Assembly (NCBI GenBank): GCA_050943335.1
Contig: JBMNOZ010000006.1
Span: 1 to 64,000, forward strand
Length of the DNA: 64,000 nucleotides
Direction of reading: 5' to 3'
Source of the DNA: JBMNOZ01 sp050943335
GTDB taxonomy: Bacteria; Bacillota; Desulfitobacteriia; Desulfitobacteriales; Syntrophobotulaceae
Shown here: positions 35,024 through 44,299 of the stretch, in pieces
Position numbering within the stretch: the stretch's first letter is position 1
Layout: every line of letters starts with the position of its first letter
Notes under the pieces: model-generated
Told to the model about the DNA's origin: nothing
What the model saw: the letters and a program-made list of their open reading frames with translations, nothing else
Databases searched by the model: none
Translations under genes and position numbers: made by a program

Positions 35024-35863
35024 CTATAAGGGTGTTTTAAATCGAATTATGTTCTTTTCCGACTGAGGATCTCCGAATTGCAAAAGAGCCAAATAATTGT
35101 TTACTAGACGGGGAGCCTTCCAAAGCATGTCTTCCATGAGAATCCCTAGTCCCACAACCTCAGCTTCAAACTCTTGCATAAGGCTAATAATACCTTTCAC
35201 CGTCCCCCCGGCTTTAATAAAGTCATCGATAATTAATACCTTTTTCCCAGGTTCTAGCGCTCGCTTCGCTAAAGACATGGTTTGGATTTTTTTGGAGGAA
35301 CCGGAGATATAATTAATACTAACTGAAGAACCTTCCGTCACTTTGTTGCCATGACGAACTACTACTGTAGAGATACCTAAGGCCTCCGCCGTTGCTAAAG
35401 CCAAGGGAATTCCCTTAGTTTCTATGGTTACTACAACCTCGGGATTCTTCCCTCTAAAAAAGGTAGCAAAAATCAATCCCAAGGGGTTCAAAATCTTAGG
35501 ATCGTACAGTACATCAGCCATGTATAAAAAGCCTCCGGGAAGTATCCTGCTCGGGGTGCTTAAAGTTTCGGCTAGCTGTCCAAGAAAAGCAGTCGCTTCA
35601 CCTTTTGAAATGGATGGCAAAAACTTAACTCCCCCGGCCGCCCCCGGTATAGTTTTGAGCTCCCCCCGGCCAGTAGCCTTAAGGTTCTCTTTTATCTCCA
35701 TGAGATCTTCGCTAATGGTTGATTTAGCCGTACAGAAGCGTTCGGCAAAAAACCCCAAGGAAAAAAGTTCATTTGGGTGAGAAACTAGGGTTTCTGTCAA
35801 AGCTACCATTCTATCTGTCTTCTTCATTGAGGCTCGTTTCTCAGAAAACAATTTACTTTCCAC
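35024..35863 (-). CDS. purR: Purine operon repressor PurR
   Basis: PRPP-sensing transcription regulator of the B. subtilis PurR type. The N-terminal winged helix (RMVALTETLVSHPNELFSLGFFAE) precedes a phosphoribosyltransferase fold with the PRPP loop LIIDDFIKAGGT. The GTG at 35863 has AGGAG about 10 nt upstream and overlaps the GntR gene, whereas homologues align best from the ATG at 35827 (267 aa). Either start is possible. No purine gene is nearby in this window. Confidence 0.93.
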   Translation of the reverse strand: MESKLFSEKRASMKKTDRMVALTETLVSHPNELFSLGFFAERFCTAKSTISEDLMEIKENLKATGRGELKTIPGAAGGVKFLPSISKGEATAFLGQLAETLSTPSRILPGGFLYMADVLYDPKILNPLGLIFATFFRGKNPEVVVTIETKGIPLALATAEALGISTVVVRHGNKVTEGSSVSINYISGSSKKIQTMSLAKRALEPGKKVLIIDDFIKAGGTVKGIISLMQEFEAEVVGLGILMEDMLWKAPRLVNNYLALLQFGDPQSEKNIIRFKTPL

Positions 35864-36530
35864 CTGGTTTTTCTCCTAAAGTCTTGAACATAACCTCAGC
35901 AGCGTTTTCGATATGGGCCGTAGCCAAAGCGCGGGCTTTTTCGACGTCATGCTTAGCCACCGCTTCAAATATGGCTCGATGTTCTTGGAGCGCATATTTT
36001 ACCCTCCCAGGAACCGCTAAAGAGGTAGTTCTAAATCTTTGAATTTGCTCTCTTAAGTTACCCAAGATGCCGGTCAATCTTTCATTATTGCTTATTTTAT
36101 ATAATAGAGCATGGAAATCGGTATCGTCTTGAACCATTTCTTCTAAGGAATCCGGTTCTTTTTCAAAATCCAAAACCTTTTCTAACTGTTCAATTTCCTC
36201 AGCGGTAATATTTTCCGCAGCCAAACCAGCAGCCAGTCCTTCTAAAGCTGCTCTAATTTCAAAAACATCTTTAACATCTTTATGAGAGACCCCTGCTACG
36301 TAGGCCCCCTTACGGGGAATCATTACCACAAATCCTTCCAACTCTAATTTGCGGATAGCCTCCCGTACCGGAGTACGACTAACCCCCATTTCCTCGGCCA
36401 ATTGAATCTCCATCAGGCGTTCGCCGGGTTCAAATACACCGCTGATAATCGCCTCCCTTAAAGCCTCCAGGACAACTTCCCTTAGAGGTTTATAACTATC
36501 AAGATTAACGGGCAACAATCTCCCTTTCAC
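35853..36530 (-). CDS. GntR-family regulator, FadR/FCD subfamily
   Basis: A 225-aa regulator with an N-terminal winged helix (GVFEPGERLMEIQLAEEMGVSRTPVREAI, residues ~30-60) and an all-helical FCD effector domain (about 85-215). FCD regulators usually bind carboxylates and often a metal. It lies 14 bp after ispE and overlaps purR by 11 bp. The ligand cannot be read from sequence. Confidence 0.92.
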   Translation of the reverse strand: MKGRLLPVNLDSYKPLREVVLEALREAIISGVFEPGERLMEIQLAEEMGVSRTPVREAIRKLELEGFVVMIPRKGAYVAGVSHKDVKDVFEIRAALEGLAAGLAAENITAEEIEQLEKVLDFEKEPDSLEEMVQDDTDFHALLYKISNNERLTGILGNLREQIQRFRTTSLAVPGRVKYALQEHRAIFEAVAKHDVEKARALATAHIENAAEVMFKTLGEKPGGK

Positions 36531-36544
36531 AACCTCACCTTCCC

Positions 36545-37441
36545 TTATAAAGAATCAGCGTGACTACGAATTGTCTTAACCACCCATGTTTTAGGAAAAC
36601 CAGCCTCTACTAATCTTTTAGCAAGTTGTTGACCTTGTTTCGGAGAGGACAAAAGGCCAAAAACCGCTGAGCCGCTTCCAGACATCAAGGCTTTCTCACA
36701 GCCAAATTCAAGCAAAAGATCTTTTATCTTTTTTATTTCGGGTACCAGGCGGAAGGCAGCGGTCTCAAGGGAGTTTTCTAAGCTATTAGCTAAAAGGCGA
36801 AAATCTTTTTCTTCACATATTTTCTGCCATAAATTCCTGTTTAACCTCGAGTACCGCCCGCTTTCGTCAAAAAGGCGATAAACTTCAGATGTCGATATTC
36901 CCTGGGAAGGCTGAACCAAAATCAGATCCAGACCCTCTAAAGAAGGCAGAACTGTCAATTTCGAACCGGTTTCTTCTCCCCATTGGGTTCCCCCTTTAAT
37001 AAAAAAGGCCGTGTCGGATCCGCATTTTTGAGCCAAGCCTAATAATTCGGTTTCTGAAAAAGGACGCTCCAAAAGCAAGTTCAAAGCCCGGAATACAGCC
37101 GCCGCGTCACTGCTCCCACCGCCCAGACCAGCTTGAAGGGGGATGTGTTTTTCTATTGTTATCTCCACCCCAACCGGATTTTGAGAAGAACTTTTTTCAG
37201 CGTAATGTTTCAAAAAAATTTCCGCCGCCCGAGAGGCCAGATTCTTTTCCCCACTTAACGGCCCGCAGAAGCACGAGATTCCCCGTTCCTTTTTCAGTTT
37301 AACTTCAACCTGATCATAAAGGGAAATAGCCTGGAAAACAGTTTCTAAATTATGAAAGCCGTCAGGCCTTTTATTGTTTATGGCTAAGCCAAAATTGATT
37401 TTAGCCGGAGTAGCCATAACTAGTGCAAATAAATTTCCCAT
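36545..37441 (-). CDS. ispE: 4-diphosphocytidyl-2-C-methyl-D-erythritol kinase
   Basis: MEP-pathway GHMP kinase for isoprenoid synthesis. The 298-aa protein has PAKINFGL, the ATP-binding GLGGGSSDAAAVF loop and a C-terminal MSGSGSAVFGL. An alternative ATG eight codons in (MATPAKINF) resembles homologue starts, but neither start has a strong ribosome site. Position between yabG and purR matches B. subtilis. Confidence 0.96.
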   Translation of the reverse strand: MGNLFALVMATPAKINFGLAINNKRPDGFHNLETVFQAISLYDQVEVKLKKERGISCFCGPLSGEKNLASRAAEIFLKHYAEKSSSQNPVGVEITIEKHIPLQAGLGGGSSDAAAVFRALNLLLERPFSETELLGLAQKCGSDTAFFIKGGTQWGEETGSKLTVLPSLEGLDLILVQPSQGISTSEVYRLFDESGRYSRLNRNLWQKICEEKDFRLLANSLENSLETAAFRLVPEIKKIKDLLLEFGCEKALMSGSGSAVFGLLSSPKQGQQLAKRLVEAGFPKTWVVKTIRSHADSL

Positions 37442-37540
37442 CCTGAACCCATCTTGTATAATCTTCCTGTATTATTACTATTATATCTACTTTGCCTTTA
37501 CACTTCCAGGGAAATGTTGTCTTCCCACTCTGCGCCTGGA

Positions 37541-40168
37541 CTAAAGGTGTCCAATTCCTCTTTCCCGTGTTACCTTTACTTCCTGAATTACACGACGTAA
37601 GGGCTCTGCTTTTTCATAGAAAATTACTACCATATCTCCCTTATCGGCCTCAAGCAAGGCCGTTTTAAAGGCTTCTTCCTCTTTAAGGATGATTTTTATA
37701 TTGTTCTCCTTAAATCCCTCCGCAAGGACCTGTTTTGCAATTAGATCCGCCACTTCCCCCTTTTTCCGGCCCCGAAGATCGGAATCTTCTTTGATGTACA
37801 AAAAGTCAAAACCTAAAGCCGCCTCAGCGGCAAATTTTTTTATCAGATAGTCGCTCCGGTCTCCGGGTATACCAATACAACCGATGAGTCGCTGAGGCTT
37901 AATTCTTCTTAGGGTTTTAATAGTCTCCCTTATCCCCGCCACATTATGTCCATAATCAAGAATAACTTTTATTTCTCCTATTTCGTGGTACTCAAGCCGA
38001 CCACGATTATCACCGGCGTTTTGGCCAAAACCGTAAATTGCCTTCCGAATCGCAGTAGGACTGTAACCTAAAGCCCAACAAGCGCCAACAGCGGCCAAAA
38101 CATTTTGCACATTATGCAAGGCTTTTCCATCCCAAGTCAAAGGAATTTTGTTAAGATATCCCACCAAAATACTTTCCGCCCCTATACAGATCTTGATTGT
38201 TCCTTGGTTCGCCACCACTGCTACTCCTCCGAGAGCCAAATGCTTACTAATTGTCCTGTTCCCGGATCTGGTGCTGAATAAAATTACTCGGCCCTGAGTC
38301 TTATTCTTTATTTCCATTACCAACTGATCATCAGCGTTTAATACTACATAGCTGTGCTTCTGAACCATCTCTGCGACTAAACTTTTTACTTTTTTTAAAT
38401 CGTTCAGATTATCAATTCCATACTGACCGAGATGATCTTCAGAGATATTTGTTATAACAGCCACATCCGCATAATCGTAGCCTAAGCCGGACCGCAAAAT
38501 CCCTCCCCTGGCTGTTTCCAAAACCGCAATTTGAACCTCTTTGTGCCCTAAAACCGTACGGGCGCTTTCTGGGCCACTTAAATCTCCGGCTTTTAAAAGC
38601 TTGTCGTTTATGAAAATTCCCTCACTGGAGGTCATCCCCACTGTTAAATTTTGCTCCTGTAAGATCTTACTTATTAGCCTTACCGTAGTTGTCTTTCCAT
38701 TTGTTCCCGTGACAGAAACAATTGGAATTCTCCCGTTCCCCTGGGGAAAAAGAAATCTCACTATTTCTGGACCGACGACCGAGCTGCTTTTAAAACTTGG
38801 ATTTAAATGCATTCTTAAACCCGGAGAAACATTAATTTCAATAATTCGGCCTTCCTGGAGTTTATAAGATCGGCTGATATCTTCCATAATCATATCCACG
38901 CCGGCAATATCGAGACCTAGATTTTTAGCAGAGTAGATAGCCAATTCCCTATTATCAGGGTGGACAAAATCTGTAACATCCTCGGCAGTTGCTCCAGTGC
39001 TTAAATTTGCGCTTTTTCTCAAGATTATCCTCTCCCCTTTGCGAGGCACGGAAGCAAGGGTTAACCCTTGACGATGAAGATCCATAATGACAATGGAATC
39101 GGGGGTTATCTTTGTTAAATAATTCTCATGCCCTTCCCCCCGCCACGGATTTTTATTTTCCTTTTCTATTAGCTCCTGGATACACGATTTTCCATCCCCC
39201 ACGACTAACGGAGGAATCCTTTTGGCCGCCGCCACTAACTTGTCACCGACAACCAAGAGACGATAGTTATTACCGCTTATATATTCCTCCACAATCACCC
39301 GCGAATCGTAAGTTAATGCTAAGCGAAAGGCAGTTAGAACATCACTTTCGTTATTTAAATCTAAAGAGACCCCTTTGCCTTGATTCCCCCGGCAGGGTTT
39401 AATAACACAGCTCCTTCCTATACCGCGAAAGGCCTGCAAAACCTCTTTTTCAGTGCGGACTGTCTTCCCGTAAGGGACTGGGATTCCCGCTTCCGCCAGG
39501 ATTTTACGGGCTAGCTGTTTATCCCCGGCAATATCAACCCCGATACAGGAGGTTTGGTCGGTCATAGCGGCCTGGATTCGCCTTTGAAAACGACCGTAAC
39601 CTAGTTGATATAAGCTTCCGCAACTGCTTAACCTGCGAGTTGGAATACCTCGGCTCTGGCAGGCCTCTAAAATAGCCTTAGTCGAAGGACCGGGTAAATA
39701 CGACAACCTTAAAGTTTTAAGTTTCTCAATCATAGATGGAATATCCGGTTCTTTTTGGCTCCTTAATTCGTTTACGACTTGAACAGCCAGAAAAAAAGCT
39801 TCCAGAGCTGCTTCTTTACATTCGTATTGATATATTACTTCATATTGAAATTTATTTTCATCCCATAAACGAGTTTTGCCGTAACGGGTTTGCTCCCCCG
39901 CTAAAGCCAATAACTCGATTGCTACGTGTTCCATTACATGACCGGGTAAGGTTCCCTCCTCAAGTTTTTCAATAAAACCTCCTACCCTACCCCGGGAGCA
40001 AGTATGACTGGCCAGAGTCGGCAAAACCCGCAAAAGTCCTTCGTTAAAACCCTCGAATTCCTTTGTCGTCCTTCTTTGCCAGCGGCCAATATCGATAACT
40101 CCGCGTATAACAGGCTGATAACTAAAAAAATTAGCCCCTTCTAACGCCTTGACATGATGTATTCTCAT
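37541..40168 (-). CDS. cphA: Cyanophycin synthetase
   Basis: Makes multi-L-arginyl-poly-L-aspartate, an insoluble nitrogen store, by ATP-dependent addition of Asp and Arg. The 875-aa protein has an N-terminal CphA domain, an ATP-grasp domain (about 215-470; VIKPCRGNQGKGVSLD), and a Mur-ligase-like domain from about 488 with SVTGTNGKTTTVRLI. AGGAGG lies upstream of the ATG. Cyanophycinase is directly upstream in the same direction, so synthesis and breakdown are linked. Confidence 0.97.
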   Translation of the reverse strand: MRIHHVKALEGANFFSYQPVIRGVIDIGRWQRRTTKEFEGFNEGLLRVLPTLASHTCSRGRVGGFIEKLEEGTLPGHVMEHVAIELLALAGEQTRYGKTRLWDENKFQYEVIYQYECKEAALEAFFLAVQVVNELRSQKEPDIPSMIEKLKTLRLSYLPGPSTKAILEACQSRGIPTRRLSSCGSLYQLGYGRFQRRIQAAMTDQTSCIGVDIAGDKQLARKILAEAGIPVPYGKTVRTEKEVLQAFRGIGRSCVIKPCRGNQGKGVSLDLNNESDVLTAFRLALTYDSRVIVEEYISGNNYRLLVVGDKLVAAAKRIPPLVVGDGKSCIQELIEKENKNPWRGEGHENYLTKITPDSIVIMDLHRQGLTLASVPRKGERIILRKSANLSTGATAEDVTDFVHPDNRELAIYSAKNLGLDIAGVDMIMEDISRSYKLQEGRIIEINVSPGLRMHLNPSFKSSSVVGPEIVRFLFPQGNGRIPIVSVTGTNGKTTTVRLISKILQEQNLTVGMTSSEGIFINDKLLKAGDLSGPESARTVLGHKEVQIAVLETARGGILRSGLGYDYADVAVITNISEDHLGQYGIDNLNDLKKVKSLVAEMVQKHSYVVLNADDQLVMEIKNKTQGRVILFSTRSGNRTISKHLALGGVAVVANQGTIKICIGAESILVGYLNKIPLTWDGKALHNVQNVLAAVGACWALGYSPTAIRKAIYGFGQNAGDNRGRLEYHEIGEIKVILDYGHNVAGIRETIKTLRRIKPQRLIGCIGIPGDRSDYLIKKFAAEAALGFDFLYIKEDSDLRGRKKGEVADLIAKQVLAEGFKENNIKIILKEEEAFKTALLEADKGDMVVIFYEKAEPLRRVIQEVKVTRERGIGHL

Positions 40169-40233
40169 TGGACGGGTTATCCTCCTATTAAATTTTACCC
40201 CGATATTTTTTCCATATTCAGTGGTTAATATTC

Positions 40234-41034
40234 TTAACCCAGCGTACTCGTGCGTTCCCGAATATCGAAAACAACCCCTTTGCTTAAGACATGTATTTTG
40301 ACCGGGGCCAGGGTTAAAGCTTGGCCGTCAAATAATTCATCGACATTCGATAGAACGGCCTCAGAAGCATCGAGAATTAAAGCTGTTCCTCTGCCGATAA
40401 CCTGAAGTTTTCCATCAGCTTTAACATGAACAGCAGTATCCTCATCAATTCCGATACCTAAAACATTTGGATTTAAAGCCACCGCTGTTAACAGCCTGCC
40501 AATTCGCCCTCGTTGAGCAAAATGTTGATCAACAATCACTCCTTCGATCAACCCTAATCCCGGAGCCATTCTGATCAAATCTTCTCCGGGGGAATCGCCC
40601 TCCCCTCCGATAATCATATTCTCAGACATCACGGAAGCGCCGGCACTGGTTCCAGCAATTATGACCTGGCGATCATATACATACCGCAAAGCCTTGCCTA
40701 AAGCTGTACCGCCCAGCATCGCTGTTATCCGCAGTTGGTCCCCGCCAGTAAAAAAAATACCGCTGGCCCGAATGGTTTTATCAATCGTATCTTGGAAATT
40801 GCCGTCGCTGCGCTGATAAATATTTATAATCTCTAAATCCCGGCAGCCAAATTCAGTAAATAATTTCTCATAAACCTTCCCGGTTTGTTCTGCGCTGTCG
40901 GAGGCGGCCGTAATAACACAGATTCGGGATTTTTCCGCCCCGGCCTCTCGGAAAAAATATTTTAAGATCACGCATTCCCCTTGCTTGTCTTCTGCCCCGC
41001 CAATAATAAGCAGATTCCCTTGATTGTGCGTCAA
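40234..41034 (-). CDS. cphB: Cyanophycinase
   Basis: Peptidase S51-type serine exopeptidase that cuts cyanophycin into beta-Asp-Arg dipeptides. The 266-aa protein has GGAEDKQG at the N terminus and the nucleophile in GTSAGASVM. Start is TTG with GGGGGG upstream. It lies 65 bp before cphA and 61 bp after yabG. It has no signal peptide, so it acts on intracellular polymer. Confidence 0.96.
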   Translation of the reverse strand: MTHNQGNLLIIGGAEDKQGECVILKYFFREAGAEKSRICVITAASDSAEQTGKVYEKLFTEFGCRDLEIINIYQRSDGNFQDTIDKTIRASGIFFTGGDQLRITAMLGGTALGKALRYVYDRQVIIAGTSAGASVMSENMIIGGEGDSPGEDLIRMAPGLGLIEGVIVDQHFAQRGRIGRLLTAVALNPNVLGIGIDEDTAVHVKADGKLQVIGRGTALILDASEAVLSNVDELFDGQALTLAPVKIHVLSKGVVFDIRERTSTLG

Positions 41035-41095
41035 CGTATCATCCCCCCGTTGTATAATCTGTGGAATCTGCTGAAATTATTCTTCTTTTAGTTTT

Positions 41096-41923
41096 TTAGA
41101 TCTCGACGCGGGGATAGCCCTTTCTCATTTGCCCTCTGGTCTCTATCCCCCCTACCCCATCGATCCCTGTCACGGTATGCGCGATAATTTCTTTTAGGGA
41201 TACCATACGGTCCACAGGAGTATAGGCGATGCTTTCCACTAAAAACACCGGGTCTAGAGCATGAATTAACATTCTCTTCGGAGAAGAAGCGAAATTTGCC
41301 CCCGCAGCAATAATAGCCTCAAAATTTGACTGGCAACCGCCGGCGAAAATAACTAAAGCGTCCTTATTAGGTTGAAATTTCCGAGCCTCAATCACTGATT
41401 GTACAAAATAGGCGGAACTACGATAACTATCCAAATCTTTTAAATCCTTTTTTCCTTTAAGAAGTGAATCGTGACCTGTAAGCACCAAAATATCGGTAGG
41501 GTTTTCTTTTAACGCTTTAACTATTACCTTCGGTTGTTCCGCTTCGGATTTACAAATTCCCCGGGCTTTAAGTCCCAATTGCTGGTACGTCTTTAGACAC
41601 TGGTCCAGGTACTCTCGATCCCCATCCAAATGAAGGATTCTTCCTGGAAGCTCAAAATACTCTTCTTCACCCTTAAATTTGCGGTCATAAACCACTTTAC
41701 TGAATTTTTTATAAACCTCTTGCGAATCGGCAAGCTGATAATGAACAACTTCTTTTTGGCTTTTAATCTCCAGATCCTCTATAAAAGCGTCGGCTAGAAG
41801 CCGATAATTCAGCCCGCCGAGAATTGCTTTTTTGTTGAGGCCTGACCTTTTTATATCCAGTACCTTATGAAAAAGATCTTGATTATAAGAACGGCGGGCC
41901 ACAATATCTCCTATCCTGACCAT
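41096..41923 (-). CDS. yabG: Sporulation-specific protease YabG
   Basis: Cysteine-type protease that processes spore coat or cortex-lytic precursor proteins. The 275-aa protein shows VRIGDIVARRSYNQD, LHLDGDREYLD, the DILVLTGHDSL motif and FAGGCQSNFEAIIAAGANFASSP with candidate catalytic His and Cys. AGGGGG precedes the ATG. It is followed by cyanophycin genes instead of veg-sspF as in B. subtilis. Confidence 0.96.
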   Translation of the reverse strand: MVRIGDIVARRSYNQDLFHKVLDIKRSGLNKKAILGGLNYRLLADAFIEDLEIKSQKEVVHYQLADSQEVYKKFSKVVYDRKFKGEEEYFELPGRILHLDGDREYLDQCLKTYQQLGLKARGICKSEAEQPKVIVKALKENPTDILVLTGHDSLLKGKKDLKDLDSYRSSAYFVQSVIEARKFQPNKDALVIFAGGCQSNFEAIIAAGANFASSPKRMLIHALDPVFLVESIAYTPVDRMVSLKEIIAHTVTGIDGVGGIETRGQMRKGYPRVEI

Positions 41924-41956
41924 TTTGAAACCCCCTGTTCTTAAAAGCTCATTATC

Positions 41957-41964
41957 ATTGTATG
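41957..41964 (-). promoter_or_regulatory. Possible sporulation (sigma-E-like) -10 element of yabG
   Basis: CATACAAT on the minus strand, 34 bp before the yabG ATG, matches the sigma-E -10 consensus CATACAMT. No good sigma-E -35 is seen at the right distance, so the call is tentative. Confidence 0.35.
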
Positions 41965-42028
41965 TTGCTCCAAAAATTTTGACTTTTAATCCCCAAAATA
42001 ACTCCCTAAATTTACCGCTAGTCTCTCG

Positions 42029-43081
42029 CTAGGCCTTTCTTTTTTCCCAGTCACCCCGTCCTTCGACCAGACAATATCCAATACTGTTTATTTTCTTTTC
42101 CAAAACAACGCGACCCTTTTCCGCCTCCTCGCCGATGCAGATCTTGTTGTCATAGAGAAGATAGTCCCCCCTAACCCTAGTGGGCGTAAGGTTAAACATC
42201 ACCACATTAGCCCCCGCTTGAATTCCTAACTCTAAACCATAAGGGTGAATGGTTCCCAGCGCCGTAGTAGAAGGTAGCAACACATTTTTGCAGCCGATTC
42301 GCAAGAGGCTTAAGAGAAAAAGGGTCAATTCGAGAGCCCCAGGGGATTTGCTTCCCAAAGGTGTATCCCGGTGGGGGATAAAGGGGCCGATGCCTATCAT
42401 ATGAGGCGCCAATTCCTGGATAAACAAAAAATCTTCTGCCAAATCCGCCGCTGTCTGCCCCGGAGCGCCGACCATAAAACCGCAGCCGGTTTGGAACCCA
42501 ATTTCTTTTAGATCCCGCAGACAGCGCAACCTGGTTTCCAGCTCCATCCCTGGAGGATGGAGGGTGGCGTAGTGAACCGGATTTGCGGTCTCGTGCCGTA
42601 ACAAGTAACGGTCTGTACCAGCTTCAAAAAAATCTTGATAAGCTTGTCTGCTCCGCTCTCCAAGGGATAAGGTAAGAGCGCAGTCAGGATAGGCTTCTTT
42701 GATGGCCCGGATAAGGTCTACAATTATTTCATCAGTGTAATAAGGATCTTCTCCACTTTGGAGAACAAAAGTGCGAAAGCCCAATTTATAGCCCTTTTGG
42801 CAAGAAGCGAGGATTTCTTTCTTTGTCAGACGATAACGACGTACCTTTTTATTACTCCGTCGTATCCCGCAGTACAAGCAATCGTTTTTACAGTAGTTGG
42901 AGAATTCAATCAACCCCCGCAGAAAAATGCCGTTGCCAAAGTGCTTCTTGGCGATGGCTACGGCTTTTTCCTGAGCGTAAGCCCGATCTGATTCCTCCCA
43001 GCTAGATAGAAGCTGAATCCATTGTTCTTTTCTTAAATACTCCTGTCGCTCCAGTAAATCGATTAGTTCTTTATTTGTCAC
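42029..43081 (-). CDS. hydE: [FeFe]-hydrogenase H-cluster maturase HydE, radical SAM
   Basis: Radical SAM enzyme that helps build the dithiomethylamine-bearing 2Fe subcluster with HydF and HydG. The 350-aa protein has the CX3CX2C motif CKNDCLYC, the GEDPYY SAM-binding segment and a BATS-type C-terminal region. The start is GTG with AAGGGTG 9 nt upstream. hydF, hydG and the hydrogenase are not in this window. A structured RNA with its own promoter and terminator lies directly upstream. Confidence 0.95.
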   Translation of the reverse strand: MTNKELIDLLERQEYLRKEQWIQLLSSWEESDRAYAQEKAVAIAKKHFGNGIFLRGLIEFSNYCKNDCLYCGIRRSNKKVRRYRLTKKEILASCQKGYKLGFRTFVLQSGEDPYYTDEIIVDLIRAIKEAYPDCALTLSLGERSRQAYQDFFEAGTDRYLLRHETANPVHYATLHPPGMELETRLRCLRDLKEIGFQTGCGFMVGAPGQTAADLAEDFLFIQELAPHMIGIGPFIPHRDTPLGSKSPGALELTLFLLSLLRIGCKNVLLPSTTALGTIHPYGLELGIQAGANVVMFNLTPTRVRGDYLLYDNKICIGEEAEKGRVVLEKKINSIGYCLVEGRGDWEKRKA

Positions 43082-43160
43082 GGCAAAACACCCTTCATAT
43101 TTTTTTAACGCCTTCCTCTCCAGACGAACAGTTTACTAACTATTAAGTCCCCTGAGATAA

Positions 43161-43190
43161 TAAAAAACCCCTCGTCAAAGGAACGAGAGG
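43161..43190 (-). terminator. Intrinsic terminator of the hydE-upstream RNA
   Basis: CCTCTCGT (43183-43190) pairs with ACGAGGGG (43168-43175) with one wobble, followed by TTTTTT on the minus strand. Confidence 0.85.
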
Positions 43191-43352
43191 ATAAAAAACA
43201 CCGTTTACAGCCCCAGAAAGAAACCGGGACTATAATTTTACGGCGACCCTTACTACTATAACACCCGTCCTTCGGTTCGGAACGATTCCCTTTCCGTTGG
43301 CACGCAGATTTTGTAGTTTAAGCTCCAGGTTGGACCGGTCCTCCCTGTCCCT
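43161..43352 (-). ncRNA. Structured RNA (candidate riboswitch or sRNA) upstream of hydE
   Basis: A transcript of about 190 nt is bounded by a promoter (43359-43387) and an intrinsic terminator (43161-43190). Nested stems are seen on the minus strand: GGGAC (43347-43351) with GTCCC (43226-43230), ACTAC (43313-43317) with GTAGT (43252-43256), and CGGAA (43292-43296) with TTCCG (43278-43282). It has no complete reading frame. The terminator is 80 bp before the hydE GTG, an arrangement typical of transcriptional riboswitches. I could not match it to 6S, SRP, T-box or any riboswitch I know. Confidence 0.6.
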
Positions 43353-43358
43353 ATGTTC

Positions 43359-43387
43359 AAAATATCACGCTCATTTTTTCCTGTCAA
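43359..43387 (-). promoter_or_regulatory. Promoter of the hydE-upstream RNA
   Basis: TTGACA (43382-43387), a 17-bp spacer and TATTTT (43359-43364) with an extended TGA before the -10. It lies in the space after the ksgA stop, so the RNA is transcribed independently. Confidence 0.75.
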
Positions 43388-43417
43388 GACAGAGGATAAA
43401 TTTCAAAACCAAATAGT

Positions 43418-44299
43418 TTAAGAACTTAAATCCCGCAAAGCGAGAACAATATTTTGATAATCAATAAGGCTTAAATTTTCCGCCCGCAAGTTTTCTTCCA
43501 AATTTGCGGCTTTCAGGACCTGCTTGATCTGCGCTTTGCTAAGTCCCAAACCCGCCGCTAAGGAGTTGGTCAGCGTTTTCCGCCGTTGCGCAAAAGCGGC
43601 CCTTACCACTCGAAAATATTCCTGGGAGTTAACAATAAACCCCGGGTAAGGGCGGATTCTTAACTGCAGAACAGAAGAAGTTACCTTCGGCTGGGGCCAA
43701 AAAGCGCTGGGTGGAACATCAAAGAGTTTGGTTGGTTCAGCCGCCAGTTGGACAGCGATAGACAGAATTCCATAATCTTTCCCCCCGGGGATGGCAAGCA
43801 TCCTTTCCCCAACCTCTTTTTGGACCATTACGGTCAGACCTAATAGATAATCCTTTTGTTCAAGAAAATGGCTTAAAAGGGGGTTAGTTATATAGTAAGG
43901 CAAATTCCCAATTAAATAGCCTTTTTCCCTGCCCCATAGATCCAGGAGCTGCAATTTTAAAGCATCGATCTGTAGAATAGTTATTTCCCGATTATAGAAT
44001 CCCTTAAGATCCAGCATTTGAGGGCTGAATTCTTTCTCCAGAATTTCTACTTTTTCTTTATCTAATTCCGCAAGCCAAAGTTTCTTTACTTTAGAGAGCA
44101 AGGCCCTTGTTAAACCTCCCGGGCCCGGCCCGATCTCGAGCACCGGAAGATCGGGGTCAGGAATACCCTCCTCTACAATTCTCTCGATTATGTCATCATC
44201 GATTAAAAAATTTTGACCTAAGTGTTTTTTAGCCCGGGCCCCGGATTTAAGCACCCGACGCGTGTACTCGGCAGTTGTTTCTTGTTTTACACTTGCCAA
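43418..44299 (-). CDS. rsmA: 16S rRNA dimethyladenosine transferase
   Basis: KsgA: dimethylates the two adjacent adenosines in helix 45 of 16S rRNA. The 293-aa protein has AKKHLGQNFL, the SAM site EIGPGPGGLT and the catalytic NLPYYIT motif. The start is a TTG directly after the rnmV stop, with AGAGGAT upstream, so the two genes are coupled as in B. subtilis. Confidence 0.97.
   Translation of the reverse strand: MASVKQETTAEYTRRVLKSGARAKKHLGQNFLIDDDIIERIVEEGIPDPDLPVLEIGPGPGGLTRALLSKVKKLWLAELDKEKVEILEKEFSPQMLDLKGFYNREITILQIDALKLQLLDLWGREKGYLIGNLPYYITNPLLSHFLEQKDYLLGLTVMVQKEVGERMLAIPGGKDYGILSIAVQLAAEPTKLFDVPPSAFWPQPKVTSSVLQLRIRPYPGFIVNSQEYFRVVRAAFAQRRKTLTNSLAAGLGLSKAQIKQVLKAANLEENLRAENLSLIDYQNIVLALRDLSS

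Noticed and set aside
35424..35780. A 118-codon plus-strand frame inside purR
   Set aside because: Antisense of a clear purR; no start signals.
43230..43345. A run of about 40 codons on the minus strand within the hydE-upstream RNA that looks weakly protein-like
   Set aside because: It begins right after in-frame stop codons, has no start codon or ribosome site, and overlaps paired stems of the RNA.
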